A stretch of 64,000 nucleotides of DNA from an uncultured Alphaproteobacteria bacterium (lineage in GTDB: Bacteria > Pseudomonadota > Alphaproteobacteria > VGEJ01). A program made the translations under genes and the position numbers. This document shows positions 44,692 to 54,002 of this stretch, piece by piece (the stretch's first letter is position 1; every line of letters begins with the position of its first letter). The notes beneath the pieces were generated by a model, which was not told the DNA's origin, did not search any database, and was given only the letters and a program-made list of their open reading frames with translations. The stretch lies in assembly GCA_913041535.1 (NCBI GenBank), contig CAJWJK010000001.1, forward strand, positions 1-64,000. Direction: 5' to 3'.

Positions 44692-44970
44692 ATGAAGTAT
44701 ATTTACTATGGTACGATGGGTTCGGATTGGGCAACACGTACCGAAGACCGTTGGAAGATTGTAGCGCCTAAACTTCAAGAGTTAGGTATCGTTATCGAAG
44801 CGTTGTACTATACACAGGGAGAATTTGACTTCGTTGAAGTTGTCGAGTGCGATGACCCACAGGCGGTACTGGCTTATTCGATTTGGATGGCCAAGGAGGG
44901 GATTGCTCGTACGCGGACCATGCCGGCTTTTCCAAAAGAGAATTTTGATGATGCATGTAAGAAGATATAG
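44692..44970 (+). CDS. GYD-domain protein
   Basis: A 92-residue alpha/beta protein of the GYD family: KYIYYGTMGSDWATRTEDRW, LQELGIVIEALYYTQGEFD, FVEVVECDDPQAVLAYSIW. Function is unknown. CGGAGGAT precedes the ATG; it follows the GcvT-like gene by 65 nt in the same direction. Confidence 0.8.
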   Translation: MKYIYYGTMGSDWATRTEDRWKIVAPKLQELGIVIEALYYTQGEFDFVEVVECDDPQAVLAYSIWMAKEGIARTRTMPAFPKENFDDACKKI

Positions 44971-45116
44971 AGGTTCTGTGCTGCGTTAAACTTGGCGTGT
45001 GATGAGGTTCAAAACAGAAGGTGAGCCGCCACGTATGTCGGGCATCGTGGATTTGATCGTTTCTAGATAAGGGTGGTTTCTGATATTTTTCATTCTTGGC
45101 CGGAGCAACTATTCTG

Positions 45117-45986
45117 ATGCGAGAGGAGCCCCGTCAGAGCACTTGCCTCATCACTGGAGCTAGCTCAGGCATTGGTCGGGAAGCAGCACTTAGTTTGGCT
45201 GCGCAAGGCTTAAAGGTGCTGTTGGTTTGCCGAAATCGTGACCGTGGAGAGGCAGTTCTAGCTGAGATTGAAAAGTTGAACGGGCCAGGGCGGGCATGTC
45301 TCTTCATTGCTGACCTCTCGTCACAATCAGAAGTGCGCCAGCTTGCATTGGATGTGCAAAGCCAAATAGGTGGACTAAATATAATTATTAACAATGCTGG
45401 TTTAGTAACTAGTCGTCGTAAGATTACAGCGGAAGGTATGGAGATGATCCTCGCCGTCAATCACTTAGCACCTTTTTTATTGACTAGGCTGCTCTTCAAA
45501 CAGCTAATGCCGTCGGCACGGATCATCAACGTAACGTCGAGTGCGCATCGGGCGGGACGAATTAATCTTGCGGACCTCCATGGCGAGGGACATTGGAACG
45601 TGTATAAAGCTTACGCGCAATCGAAACTTGCCAATGTGCTGTTCACTTACGAATTATCACGGCGCCTTGGGAACACAGGTATAACGGCAAACTGTGTACA
45701 TCCAGGAATTGTGGCTACGAGAATTTTCAATAACACGCCGTTATTAGCACGCCTAATAATCCTGCCGATGACAGTATTATTTGTCTCACCTAGGAAGGGT
45801 GCGCAAGGTTTAGTTAATCTCGCATTATCAAATAAGCTGGAAGGTGTGACCGGAGCCTACTTTGATCGAACATGTAGATCAGAGTCTTCCCGACGTTCAT
45901 ACGATTCGGAGCTTGCTATCAAATTATGGGACCAAAGCGAAAGACTCACCGGAATCGACGCTGTGGCCAGCAGAGATTATATCTGA
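45117..45986 (+). CDS. SDR, retinol-dehydrogenase-like
   Basis: About 289 residues: STCLITGASSGIGREAALSLA, LLVCRNRDRGEAVL, IINNAGLVTSRR, INVTSSAHRAG, YKAYAQSKLANVLFT (YxxxK) and NCVHPGIVATRIF. The pattern fits the RDH/WW-domain-oxidoreductase-like SDRs, often with broad carbonyl substrates. ATG 45117 was chosen; the downstream gene begins just after it. Confidence 0.9.
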   Translation: MREEPRQSTCLITGASSGIGREAALSLAAQGLKVLLVCRNRDRGEAVLAEIEKLNGPGRACLFIADLSSQSEVRQLALDVQSQIGGLNIIINNAGLVTSRRKITAEGMEMILAVNHLAPFLLTRLLFKQLMPSARIINVTSSAHRAGRINLADLHGEGHWNVYKAYAQSKLANVLFTYELSRRLGNTGITANCVHPGIVATRIFNNTPLLARLIILPMTVLFVSPRKGAQGLVNLALSNKLEGVTGAYFDRTCRSESSRRSYDSELAIKLWDQSERLTGIDAVASRDYI

Positions 45987-46002
45987 CAATGGGACATTTA
46001 TT

Positions 46003-47310
46003 GTGAATCTTTCAAGCTCGTTAAGGCAGCGCTCTGCTGACGCTCGTCCGATAGGTATAGGTTTAATTGGTGCAGGTAAATTTGGGACTATGTTTCTAGC
46101 ACAGGTCCAGAAGACTCCTGGTTTAAGGTTGGTTGGTATTGCCGACATCTTACCGGAGAAGATACAAGGTGCTTTGGATAAGGTTCACTGGACCGATGAC
46201 ATTCCTCTAAAGACGAGTGAGGTAGAGTTACTTGTAAAAACCGCTGGAGTTGAAGTTGTGGTTGAGGCCACAGGGGATCCCATTGCGGGAGCTAAGCATG
46301 CGCTCGCATGTTTTGAGGCCAAGCGACACCTGGTTATGGTTAATGTAGAGTGCGACGCTTTGGTGGGACCTATCTTGGCTAGACGCGCACAGAAGGCGGG
46401 CGTCATTTACTCACTAGCGTACGGTGATCAACCGGCGTTGATCTGTGAGTTGGTCGATTGGGCAGAAACTTGTGGATTTGAGGTTGTTTGCGCTGGGAAG
46501 GGGACTAAGTATCTTCCGAGTTATCATTTTTCAACTCCAGATTCAGTTTGGCAGCACTACGGCTTGGACGCGGAACAGGTTAAGGCTGGTGACTTTAATC
46601 CTCGGATGTTTAATTCGTTCATCGATGGCACGAAGTCGGCAATAGAAATGGCTGCAGTTGCTAACGCAACTGGGCTTAAGCCTCCATCGGCAGGCCTTGG
46701 CTTTCCGCCATGTGGCATAGATGATATATCAGCTAAATTGATTCCGGATAAGGCAGGTGGCATCTTGGAGTTTCCAGGTACGGTAGAGGTGGTTTCCAGC
46801 CTCCGTCGTGACGAGACACCTGTAGTGAACGATCTCCGATGGGGAATATACGTAACTTTTTCAGCGTCTGGGGATTACTCTCGTCGTTGTTTTAAAGAGT
46901 ATGGTTTGAAAACAGATCTGACGGGTGAGTTCGCTAGTTTATACCGACCATTTCATCTAATTGGGATGGAGCTCGGTATAAGCGTAGCTTCTGTTGCACT
47001 TCGGGGTGAGCCCACAGGAATACCTAAAAGTTTTCTTGCCGATGTTGTAGCGATAGCTAAGCGGGACCTCCATGCTGGGGATATCCTCGATGGGGAGGGT
47101 GGTTACACTATATATGGACAATTAACTTCAGCAGAGTTAGCCATTAGCGAAGGCGCACTGCCGATTGGCCTCGCTAGTGGTTTAAGGCTTACACAACGAG
47201 TACACCAGGGCAGTATTGTTAGATGGACGAATGTTGAAGCGCCTGACACGTCACTGGCCCTTGAGCTAAGACATGAGATGGAGAAGAGTTTTTTAGGTGG
47301 TTATATTTAG
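46003..47310 (+). CDS. NAD(P)-dependent oxidoreductase with SAF domain
   Basis: About 435 residues from GTG at 46003 (an upstream ATG at 45862 would overlap the SDR by 125 nt and lacks family homology). It has IGIGLIGAGKFGTMFLAQV (Rossmann), VVVEATGDP, VNVECDALVGPILARRA, DQPALICELVDWAETCG and a C-terminal SAF domain (LHAGDILDGEGGYTIYGQL). It resembles homoserine-dehydrogenase-like SAF oxidoreductases, with unassigned substrate. A terminator follows. Confidence 0.85.
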   Translation: MNLSSSLRQRSADARPIGIGLIGAGKFGTMFLAQVQKTPGLRLVGIADILPEKIQGALDKVHWTDDIPLKTSEVELLVKTAGVEVVVEATGDPIAGAKHALACFEAKRHLVMVNVECDALVGPILARRAQKAGVIYSLAYGDQPALICELVDWAETCGFEVVCAGKGTKYLPSYHFSTPDSVWQHYGLDAEQVKAGDFNPRMFNSFIDGTKSAIEMAAVANATGLKPPSAGLGFPPCGIDDISAKLIPDKAGGILEFPGTVEVVSSLRRDETPVVNDLRWGIYVTFSASGDYSRRCFKEYGLKTDLTGEFASLYRPFHLIGMELGISVASVALRGEPTGIPKSFLADVVAIAKRDLHAGDILDGEGGYTIYGQLTSAELAISEGALPIGLASGLRLTQRVHQGSIVRWTNVEAPDTSLALELRHEMEKSFLGGYI

Positions 47311-47372
47311 CACTGTAGGGATCAAACTAGGCGTGATCTGAGAATACTGGCAATTGGTCGTCTCGACTGATA

Positions 47373-47411
47373 AAGAAACATGATTCCTATTTGTTTCTTC
47401 TCCTCTTTTTT
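47373..47411 (+). terminator. rho-independent terminator
   Basis: AAGAAACA (47373-47380) pairs with TGTTTCTT (47392-47399) over an 11-nt loop, then CTCCTCTTTTTT. It lies 63 nt after the SAF-oxidoreductase stop. The stem is AT-rich, but the T-run is clear. Confidence 0.55.
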
Positions 47412-47445
47412 CTATGAGACATTTATTCATGGTTTTCTATCAAGC

Positions 47446-48345
47446 CTATTTATCTTGGGAAGTCCACCACGGCATAATTCGACCTCCGAGTGACTTTCCA
47501 GTCAATTGCTCGGCTGTAGCAATTGCTAACAAAAGTCTATCGAAATTGATATCGGTTTTGTACCCAGATTGATTAAGCATAAATACTAGATCCTCTGTTG
47601 CGAGATTTCCGGCTGCGCCAGGAGCGAAGGGGCATCCGCCAAGCCCGCCAATGGAAGAATCAAACCGACGTATTCCTTCCTGAAGAGCGATCCATGCCAA
47701 TACAAGGCCCATTGCTCGGGTGTCGTGAAAGTGAGCGCTAAAGCGTTCTGGTCCCCATCGTTGTGTGACGGCTGAAAACAGTTTCTGGCAGTGAGCGGGG
47801 TTGCTTGCGCCAGTGGTATCTGCAATGCCAACCTCATCTGTTCCGGCCGCCAGCAAACGTTCAGTTAAGTCTAATACTTGATTCACTGGTATGATTCCTT
47901 CGTAAGGACATACAAAGGATCCAGAAATATACGTACGAACGCGCACTCCATCGACTTGGGCAAGTGCAATAACTTTCTCACTAATGGAAACCGCTTCAGA
48001 AAAAGTCATATTGATATTGCGTTGATTAAATGTTTCTGTGGTTGCAACTACAAGCGCTACTCGCTTGGCGCCTGCCTCGCGTGCGCGCTCATAACCCTTA
48101 ATATTTGGCACGAGTGCTGAGAAATCGACATCTGACAGATCAGGAAGATTGGAGAACAGTCTATCGGCATCTGACATCTGTGGGACAGCCTTATGTGACA
48201 CAAAGCTTGTCACTTCGATTTCTTTCAACCCCGCATCAATGAATGACCGGCATAGTGCTAGTTTTCCGTCACTAGAAATGAATGTATCTAGGTTCTGTAG
48301 TCCGTCGCGAAGCCCAACCTCATTTATGAAAACTTTTTCGGACAT
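47446..48345 (-). CDS. hydroxymethylglutaryl-CoA lyase-like
   Basis: About 299 residues: FINEVGLRDGLQNLDTFI, IEVTSFVSHKAVPQM, VALVVATTETFNQRNINM, GSFVCPYEG, IADTTGASNPAH, SAHFHDTRAMG and the active-site signature SSIGGLGGCPFAPGAAGNLATEDLV. The TIM-barrel lyase splits HMG-CoA or a similar 3-hydroxy acyl-CoA. It shares a minus-strand unit with the CoA-transferase gene (48368-49564). Confidence 0.92.
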   Translation of the reverse strand: MSEKVFINEVGLRDGLQNLDTFISSDGKLALCRSFIDAGLKEIEVTSFVSHKAVPQMSDADRLFSNLPDLSDVDFSALVPNIKGYERAREAGAKRVALVVATTETFNQRNINMTFSEAVSISEKVIALAQVDGVRVRTYISGSFVCPYEGIIPVNQVLDLTERLLAAGTDEVGIADTTGASNPAHCQKLFSAVTQRWGPERFSAHFHDTRAMGLVLAWIALQEGIRRFDSSIGGLGGCPFAPGAAGNLATEDLVFMLNQSGYKTDINFDRLLLAIATAEQLTGKSLGGRIMPWWTSQDK

Positions 48346-48367
48346 GGCGCTATACAAAATTCGACGT

Positions 48368-49564
48368 TTAGCTAATTGCTTGAGAAGTGCGCAGTTTGGC
48401 AAGTTGTTCCGCACTAAGATTTAGTAACTCAGTGAGTATCGCATCAGTGTGTTGTCCACAGAGCGGAGGTGAAGAAAAGGTTTCTTCGTGTGTATCACTT
48501 AGCTTTATTGGGTTTCCTGGCATACGGATAATACCTCCATCCGGGTGACGGACCTCCACCACCATATTACGGAAAAGAATTTGCTCGTCAGATAGTGCAT
48601 GCGATAAATCGTTGACGGGCCCGTGTGGAATTCGGGCCATCTTAAACTTCTCCATCCAGTTCTCGCAGGTGTCTGTCAATAAGTTTTCACAGATCACTTT
48701 GTCAATAAACTCTCGATGTTTCCACCTGCCGGGCTGACCAGAGAAGTCGGGGTTTTCCAATCTTTGTTCGCCCAATACTTTCACCAATGAGCTCCAGGAT
48801 TCATCAGTAATAATAGCGATGATTATATGTCGTGTTTTTGTCGAATACGCGTTATATGGGACATGCAGAAAATGCTGGTTTCCCAGTGCTCCTGGTCCTT
48901 CGCCAGATAAAAGAAACATCCCTGCCATATAATTCAGAAATGAAATCTGACCGTCAAGCATGGCTATATCCACATGTTGTCCCCGACCAGTCTGCTCTCG
49001 GGCGTGGAGTGCTGCAAGGACACCAATGGCTCCAAGAAGACCACCGCCAATATCGCCGATAGGTATTCCAGCCCGAACGGGACTGCTATCGTCGGTGCCG
49101 GTTATGGACATGCCTCCACCTCCGGCTTGGACCACTAGATCAAAGGCGGTGCGGTCACATCCAGGGCCTGTATGTCCGAAACCTGTTACTGAGCACGTAA
49201 TAATTCGCGAATTTATAGCAGATAAATGTGAGTAATCGATTTTGAGGCGTTTTGTAACTCCAGCGCTGAAATTATCAAATATGACGTCAGCCTTGGCCAC
49301 TAGGTCATAGAAAAGAGAAATTCCTTCTTTTTTCTTAAGGTCTATACAAATGCTCTCCTTGTTGCGGTTAAGAACTAAGGAATAGGCGCCCATACCGTTA
49401 TGAGAGTGCTTTGGGTCATTCGCGAGAAGGTTGCGCGTCAGATCACCACCGGGAGGTTCAATCTTTATTGTTCGAGCGCCCAAGTCTGCTAACAACATCG
49501 CTCCGTAGGGTCCGGCAAGTACGTGCGTAAGATCAAGAACAGTAATGTTGGATAGTGCTTTCAT
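48368..49564 (-). CDS. class III CoA-transferase (CaiB/BaiF family)
   Basis: 398 residues: ITVLDLTHVLAGPYGAMLLADLGA, IKIEPPGGDLTRN, RNKESICIDLKKKEG, DVIFDNFSAGVTKRL, and TGFGHTGPGCDRTAFDLVVQA with the catalytic aspartate. It transfers CoA between acids; the usual donor is succinyl-CoA or formyl-CoA. It is upstream of the HMG-CoA lyase gene, suggesting an activation-then-cleavage pair. Confidence 0.94.
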   Translation of the reverse strand: MKALSNITVLDLTHVLAGPYGAMLLADLGARTIKIEPPGGDLTRNLLANDPKHSHNGMGAYSLVLNRNKESICIDLKKKEGISLFYDLVAKADVIFDNFSAGVTKRLKIDYSHLSAINSRIITCSVTGFGHTGPGCDRTAFDLVVQAGGGGMSITGTDDSSPVRAGIPIGDIGGGLLGAIGVLAALHAREQTGRGQHVDIAMLDGQISFLNYMAGMFLLSGEGPGALGNQHFLHVPYNAYSTKTRHIIIAIITDESWSSLVKVLGEQRLENPDFSGQPGRWKHREFIDKVICENLLTDTCENWMEKFKMARIPHGPVNDLSHALSDEQILFRNMVVEVRHPDGGIIRMPGNPIKLSDTHEETFSSPPLCGQHTDAILTELLNLSAEQLAKLRTSQAIS

Positions 49565-49615
49565 TTCATGTCGTAGTTCATAGAGAATAGGAATTGGGCA
49601 TGTTCTATCGTAAGG

Positions 49616-49846
49616 ATGGAGAATCGACGAAGCAAACAGCCTAACTTTGTAGTACCTTTCTTGAGGTATGTTTTTGAGAGGTCACACATTTTAGGATTAG
49701 CAAAAGGAAGGGTTCTTTACCGCTGGTTGGCCGTATTTCTGATGTATCCACCTAAGGGATTGATCCTGCTTGTGACCGTTGTAGATGACGAGAATACGAT
49801 GTACAGATTATTTGACGAGACTCAGCAAAAAAGACTAGTGGCGTAA
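49616..49846 (+). CDS. short hypothetical ORF
   Basis: A 76-residue ORF with a hydrophobic segment (VLYRWLAVFLMYPPKGLILLV). No family is recognised, and the Shine-Dalgarno-like AAGG is too near the ATG. It lies alone in the gap between the CoA-transferase and acyl-CoA dehydrogenase genes. It may be non-coding. Confidence 0.2.
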   Translation: MENRRSKQPNFVVPFLRYVFERSHILGLAKGRVLYRWLAVFLMYPPKGLILLVTVVDDENTMYRLFDETQQKRLVA

Positions 49847-49894
49847 CGTTTGAAATAATTGAGAGGGGCCTTTACTCATCTGTGAAAGGATTGT

Positions 49895-51070
49895 CTAGGT
49901 CGGATTTCGAGCAATCAACTGACGGGAGATAATCAATCGCTGGATCTCATTTGTCCCCTCGCCAATACATAGTAGCGGTGCATCACGGAAGTAACGCTCG
50001 ATATCATATTCGGTTGAATAGCCATATGCACCATGAATCCGCATCGCATCCTCAGCGTTAGCCAGTGCTGCTTCAGATGCGTGTAATTTAGCCATGCCTG
50101 CTTCTAGATCACAGCGCTCACCAGAATCATATATTCGAGCTGCTTGTTCCGTGAGCAGTCGAGCTGCTTCATAACGTGTTGCCATGTCGGCAAGCTTTAT
50201 TTGTATGGCTTGATGTTGACATATTGGCTTTCCAAACGTTTTACGCACTTGAGAGTATGCCACTGAGTCCTTCAACGCGGCATTAGCAATTCCTACTCCT
50301 CGAGCGGCCACATTAATGCGACCAAGCTCAAGGCCTCCTACTGCCTGTTGAAACCCTTGTCCTTCCTCTCCACCAATTAGTCGGTCTGCAGAGACGCGGT
50401 AGTCCTGAAAAGATAACTCGGCTGTGTCGATGCTTTTATATCCTAGCTTTCTGAGTTGACCGCATACCTCAAAACCCGGTCCTTTCTCTGCCAATATCAT
50501 CGCCATTCCTTTATGGGCGGGGTGCGCATTAGGATTGGTTTTGACGAGAACTGCAAAACAGCTTCCGTGAACGCCGTTGGTGGTCCACATCTTGGAGCCA
50601 TTGACAATATAGTCACCATCAATTCGATTTGCATGGGTACGAATGCCTTGTAGATCGGTGCCGGCGTCCGGTTCTGTTAGTGACAACGCTCCTCGTAGTT
50701 CGCCAGTAGCAAAACGTGGCAAGAAATGCTGTTTTTGCTCGTTGGTTCCAAAGCGCTCCACGATTGCAGACATTATCAAATGAGAATTGATAACACCGGT
50801 AAGTGACATCCAAACCTCAGCAATGCGTGTGATAATCTGAGCATATGTTTCGACCCTTAGTCCAAGTCCTCCATACTCTCTGCCTATTGTGGAGCCAAAT
50901 AGGCCAAGTTCCCTCATTTGCTCGACAATCTCATGTGGATAGTCATCAGCATGATCAAATTTTTTGACATGAGGGCGCACATCACGTTCCAACCATCGAT
51001 CAATGCTATGAAGCATCTGCGCTTCATCTTCGGCACTGAACTCGTTGCGAGTATCGTTCTGTTTATTCAT
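49895..51070 (-). CDS. acyl-CoA dehydrogenase
   Basis: 391 residues: FGSTIGREYGGLGLRVETYA, LRGALSLTEPDAGTDLQGIRT, GSKMWTTNGVHGS, and CIGEGTNEIQRLIISRQL, with the catalytic glutamate (about residue 371) in GEGTNEIQ. It dehydrogenates an acyl-CoA using FAD. It overlaps the upstream MaoC gene by 4 nt, so it is translationally coupled. Substrate chain length is not deducible. Confidence 0.95.
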   Translation of the reverse strand: MNKQNDTRNEFSAEDEAQMLHSIDRWLERDVRPHVKKFDHADDYPHEIVEQMRELGLFGSTIGREYGGLGLRVETYAQIITRIAEVWMSLTGVINSHLIMSAIVERFGTNEQKQHFLPRFATGELRGALSLTEPDAGTDLQGIRTHANRIDGDYIVNGSKMWTTNGVHGSCFAVLVKTNPNAHPAHKGMAMILAEKGPGFEVCGQLRKLGYKSIDTAELSFQDYRVSADRLIGGEEGQGFQQAVGGLELGRINVAARGVGIANAALKDSVAYSQVRKTFGKPICQHQAIQIKLADMATRYEAARLLTEQAARIYDSGERCDLEAGMAKLHASEAALANAEDAMRIHGAYGYSTEYDIERYFRDAPLLCIGEGTNEIQRLIISRQLIARNPT

Positions 51071-51603
51071 GTGCTTTTCTCGTTTGATTGGTCCATTAGG
51101 TCATCCACTCCAAAACCACGTTTCGGCACCAATGCTGAGCGTTCAAAGCTCATCACTATTTCTCCCCCTTGTTTTCGTCCAAGAGTTTTTACGCTCACGA
51201 TTCCCTGTTGAGGGCGCGAACGGGATTCTCGCAATGATATAACTTCAGATTCACCGTATAGGGTATCCCCAACAAACAGTGGTGAAGGAATCTTTATGTC
51301 TGACCAGCCAAGGTTAGCAATCGCTTTCTGACTGATATCAGAAACACTCATGCCCATCAGAATAGATAGTGTTAGCGTGCTAACCACTAAGCGTTGGCCA
51401 AATTCACTGTTTTGAGCGTACTCAGCATCAAAATGGATTGGGTGTGTATTCATAGTTAACAGTGTAAACCAGGTGTTATCGCTTTCGGTGATTGTGCGAG
51501 CAGGTCTATGTTCGTATATGGCTCCCACTTCAAAGTCTTCAAAATACCTCCCAGCATCTTCGCGGAATCGACCAGCACTAATCTCTTTGGCTATGGCTAC
51601 CAT
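51067..51603 (-). CDS. MaoC-like acyl-CoA dehydratase
   Basis: A 178-residue hotdog-fold protein: GRYFEDFEVGAIYEHRPART and the catalytic hydratase motif NTHPIHFDAEYAQNSEFG (N-x-HP-x-H-x-D). It hydrates a 2-enoyl-CoA, here probably the product of the adjacent acyl-CoA dehydrogenase. The start codon ATG at 51603 is preceded by weak SD. It shares a 4-nt overlap (ATGA) with the next gene. Confidence 0.93.
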   Translation of the reverse strand: MVAIAKEISAGRFREDAGRYFEDFEVGAIYEHRPARTITESDNTWFTLLTMNTHPIHFDAEYAQNSEFGQRLVVSTLTLSILMGMSVSDISQKAIANLGWSDIKIPSPLFVGDTLYGESEVISLRESRSRPQQGIVSVKTLGRKQGGEIVMSFERSALVPKRGFGVDDLMDQSNEKST

Positions 51604-51848
51604 GGTTAATCTGACTCAACGAAGCTGATGGTGACGTTTAGAAATAAAGATAAATGATTCATCGTTTAATGTCTCCTCTTTAGCCATCAACAAATATAGA
51701 ACTGTTAAAGAATCCAACAATAAGTCTTTTTTGAGGCTTGTATCTCAAACTTAATATGTTTAGGTAGTTTGACCAGCAACCTAACAAAATAATTTGATTT
51801 AATGAGATAATATGTTCTTGATGGCATGGAAACTCTGTCGGGTTGTAA

Positions 51849-52358
51849 ATGATTAGACGCATTGTTGTCGGCGTTGCAATTATGCTGTGGATTGCTATTG
51901 GTCTAGTAGCAATTCTATTCCTTACCGAGGTAGGAGGGCGTGTAATGGCGCGAATCTTTCCAATCGGGGAGGTTGAGGTCGTTGATTTCCCTAGGTTAGT
52001 CCTTCGCCCTACATCAAATCAATACCTCGTTTGTCCAACTGATCTATGCTCGGCAGTGCCTGACTTTACATCAAAAGAATTTGAGGTTTCTGCTGCCATG
52101 CTACAAAAACAATGGCAGGCAATAATGGATTTAGACTCATCCATAACACTATTAATAAGTAGTCAGAAGAAAGCACAGCTGGATTATGTATATCGAACAC
52201 CATACTGGCAATTTCCCGACATAATAACGGTGCGTTTCATTGCACTTGGCCCTAGCAGATCAACGCTTGCGATTTATAGTCGATCTGTTTACGGCCGTGA
52301 CGACCTTGGAGCTAACAAGGCGCGCGTGCAGAAATGGCTTCACGCTATGGGCCAATGA
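51849..52358 (+). CDS. DUF1499 protein
   Basis: 169 residues, one N-terminal transmembrane segment (residues about 4-27), then a DUF1499 domain: SNQYLVCPTDLC, LQKQWQAIMDLDSSITLL and YVYRTPYWQFPDIITVRFI, with SRSVYGRDDLGANKARVQKW at the end. Function is unknown. It lies between MaoC and a convergent Rieske gene. Confidence 0.88.
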   Translation: MIRRIVVGVAIMLWIAIGLVAILFLTEVGGRVMARIFPIGEVEVVDFPRLVLRPTSNQYLVCPTDLCSAVPDFTSKEFEVSAAMLQKQWQAIMDLDSSITLLISSQKKAQLDYVYRTPYWQFPDIITVRFIALGPSRSTLAIYSRSVYGRDDLGANKARVQKWLHAMGQ

Positions 52359-52412
52359 GTGCCAAATATGTTGCTGGTTTGGAAATGCGGGAATTTACTG
52401 TTCATTCCAATT

Positions 52413-52724
52413 TTAATCCCCAAATTCAACATAGATCTCACCATTGATAATGGTTACTGGGTAGGTTCTAAGAGGCGTTTCTGCTGGGGGCTCGACGGCT
52501 TCGCCTGTTGCTACGTCAAAGCATCCTGCATGCAGTGGGCATTCCACAATGCCATCCTCAAACTCTCCTGTAGACAATGATGCTTCTTCGTGAGTGCAAG
52601 TATCATCTGTAACGTGGAAGGTTCCACCAATATTGAATACCGCGACTGGTGGCCGATTGTCCAAGTCTATACGTAGTGCTTTATTTTCAGATACTGCGGT
52701 GGTGTGGCAAAGAAATTGAGGCAT
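52413..52724 (-). CDS. Rieske-type ferredoxin
   Basis: A 103-residue soluble Rieske protein with CTHEEASL and CPLHAGCFDVATGEA as cluster ligands (CxH...CxxH). This form (bipyridine-like naphthalene-dioxygenase ferredoxin type) commonly supplies electrons to aromatic-ring dioxygenases. The partner reductase and oxygenase are not adjacent. Confidence 0.9.
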   Translation of the reverse strand: MPQFLCHTTAVSENKALRIDLDNRPPVAVFNIGGTFHVTDDTCTHEEASLSTGEFEDGIVECPLHAGCFDVATGEAVEPPAETPLRTYPVTIINGEIYVEFGD

Positions 52725-53039
52725 AGGTAATTGTCTCCAAATTTATGCGTGTATATTTCAAAATAAAGTCTTTCTGTTTCGTGATTTGCGTAATATGAAG
52801 GAGGCACAGCGTCATAACAAAGTGATATCGATAATTTTGAGGGCTTCGTTACACTATTCTCAAACTATACAGGGTTAAGTGGTCTTATCTCAAAACCATT
52901 TCTGCAGTCACATCCGAGGCTTAATGGAAGCGTGATACAGTCATAAAAAAGGTGGAAGAGAGCTAGGATTACTTGAGAATACTTTCCAGTTCGTTCGCGT
53001 GTTTTTTTGAGTCAGAAATGGTTATTTGGGGCTAATATT

Positions 53040-54002
53040 ATGAGCAGTATAGAACACTTTCGAACCCTTTACCCACCAATAGAACCCTACGCTACTGGAA
53101 ATTTATCGGTTGGTGACGGTCATCATGTTTATTTTGAGCAATGCGGGAATCCTTCGGGAAAACCTGTGGTGTTTATCCATGGCGGACCAGGAGGCGGTGC
53201 TCAATCGGATAACCGACGTCTTTTTGATCCCAAAATTTACCGGATAATACTGTTTGATCAGCGTGGTTGCGGGCGCAGTCGGCCTCACGCGTCTCTTGAA
53301 CACAATACCACTTGGCACTTAGTCAATGACATGGAAATGCTTAGATCAGAACTATCCCTAGATCGTTGGCAGGTCTTTGGTGGTTCGTGGGGAAGTACCC
53401 TTTCATTGGCGTATGCACAGAAGTATCCAGAAAGAGTTAGTGAATTGATTCTTCGTGGAATATTCCTCTTGCGACGCAAGGAGCTTGAGTGGTTTTATCA
53501 AGAAGGTGCTAGTTCAATTTTTCCTGATGCCTGGGAAAGGTTTCTGGCACCGATACCGTTAACTGAACGTGGTGATATGATAGCCGCATACTATAAGCAA
53601 CTTACTTCGGAAGATAACGAAGTAAGAAAAGTGGCTGCTAGAGCATGGGCGGGTTGGGAAGGCCGAACTCTTTCGTTACTACCGGATGAGAAGAGAGTGT
53701 CGCGTTTTGAGAGTGATGATTTTTCAATCGCATTTGCGCGGATAGAGTGCCATTACTTTATTAATGGTGGGTTTTTTGAGAGGGATGGGCAGCTTCTACA
53801 TAACATAGATCAGATTCGTCATATTCCCGCTGTATTGGTGCAGGGTCGTTACGATGTATGTACGCCAATGATGTCGGCCTGGGATCTTCATAGGGCCTGG
53901 CCAGAAGCCGATTTACGTATCGTGGATGATGCCGGTCATGCTGCTAGCGAGCCTGGTATTGTCAACGAGCTAGTAAATGCAACCGATTCATACAAATTCT
54001 AG
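53040..54002 (+). CDS. pip: proline iminopeptidase
   Basis: 320 residues: VVFIHGGPGGGAQSDNRRLFDP, ILFDQRGCGRSRPHASLEHNTTW, the nucleophile region VFGGSWGSTLSLAYAQKYPE (GxSxG), and the DDAGHAA histidine. Typical alpha/beta hydrolase cleaving N-terminal proline. Its stop overlaps the convergent class IV aminotransferase end by 4 nt. Confidence 0.92.
   Translation: MSSIEHFRTLYPPIEPYATGNLSVGDGHHVYFEQCGNPSGKPVVFIHGGPGGGAQSDNRRLFDPKIYRIILFDQRGCGRSRPHASLEHNTTWHLVNDMEMLRSELSLDRWQVFGGSWGSTLSLAYAQKYPERVSELILRGIFLLRRKELEWFYQEGASSIFPDAWERFLAPIPLTERGDMIAAYYKQLTSEDNEVRKVAARAWAGWEGRTLSLLPDEKRVSRFESDDFSIAFARIECHYFINGGFFERDGQLLHNIDQIRHIPAVLVQGRYDVCTPMMSAWDLHRAWPEADLRIVDDAGHAASEPGIVNELVNATDSYKF

Noticed and set aside
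44996-45070. Short ORF in the gap between the GYD and SDR genes
   Set aside because: Only about 22 codons, no family, weak ribosome-binding site.
45862-46002. Long N-terminal extension of the SAF oxidoreductase
   Set aside because: It overlaps the SDR gene by 125 nt and has no Rossmann-like sequence; GTG at 46003 is preferred.
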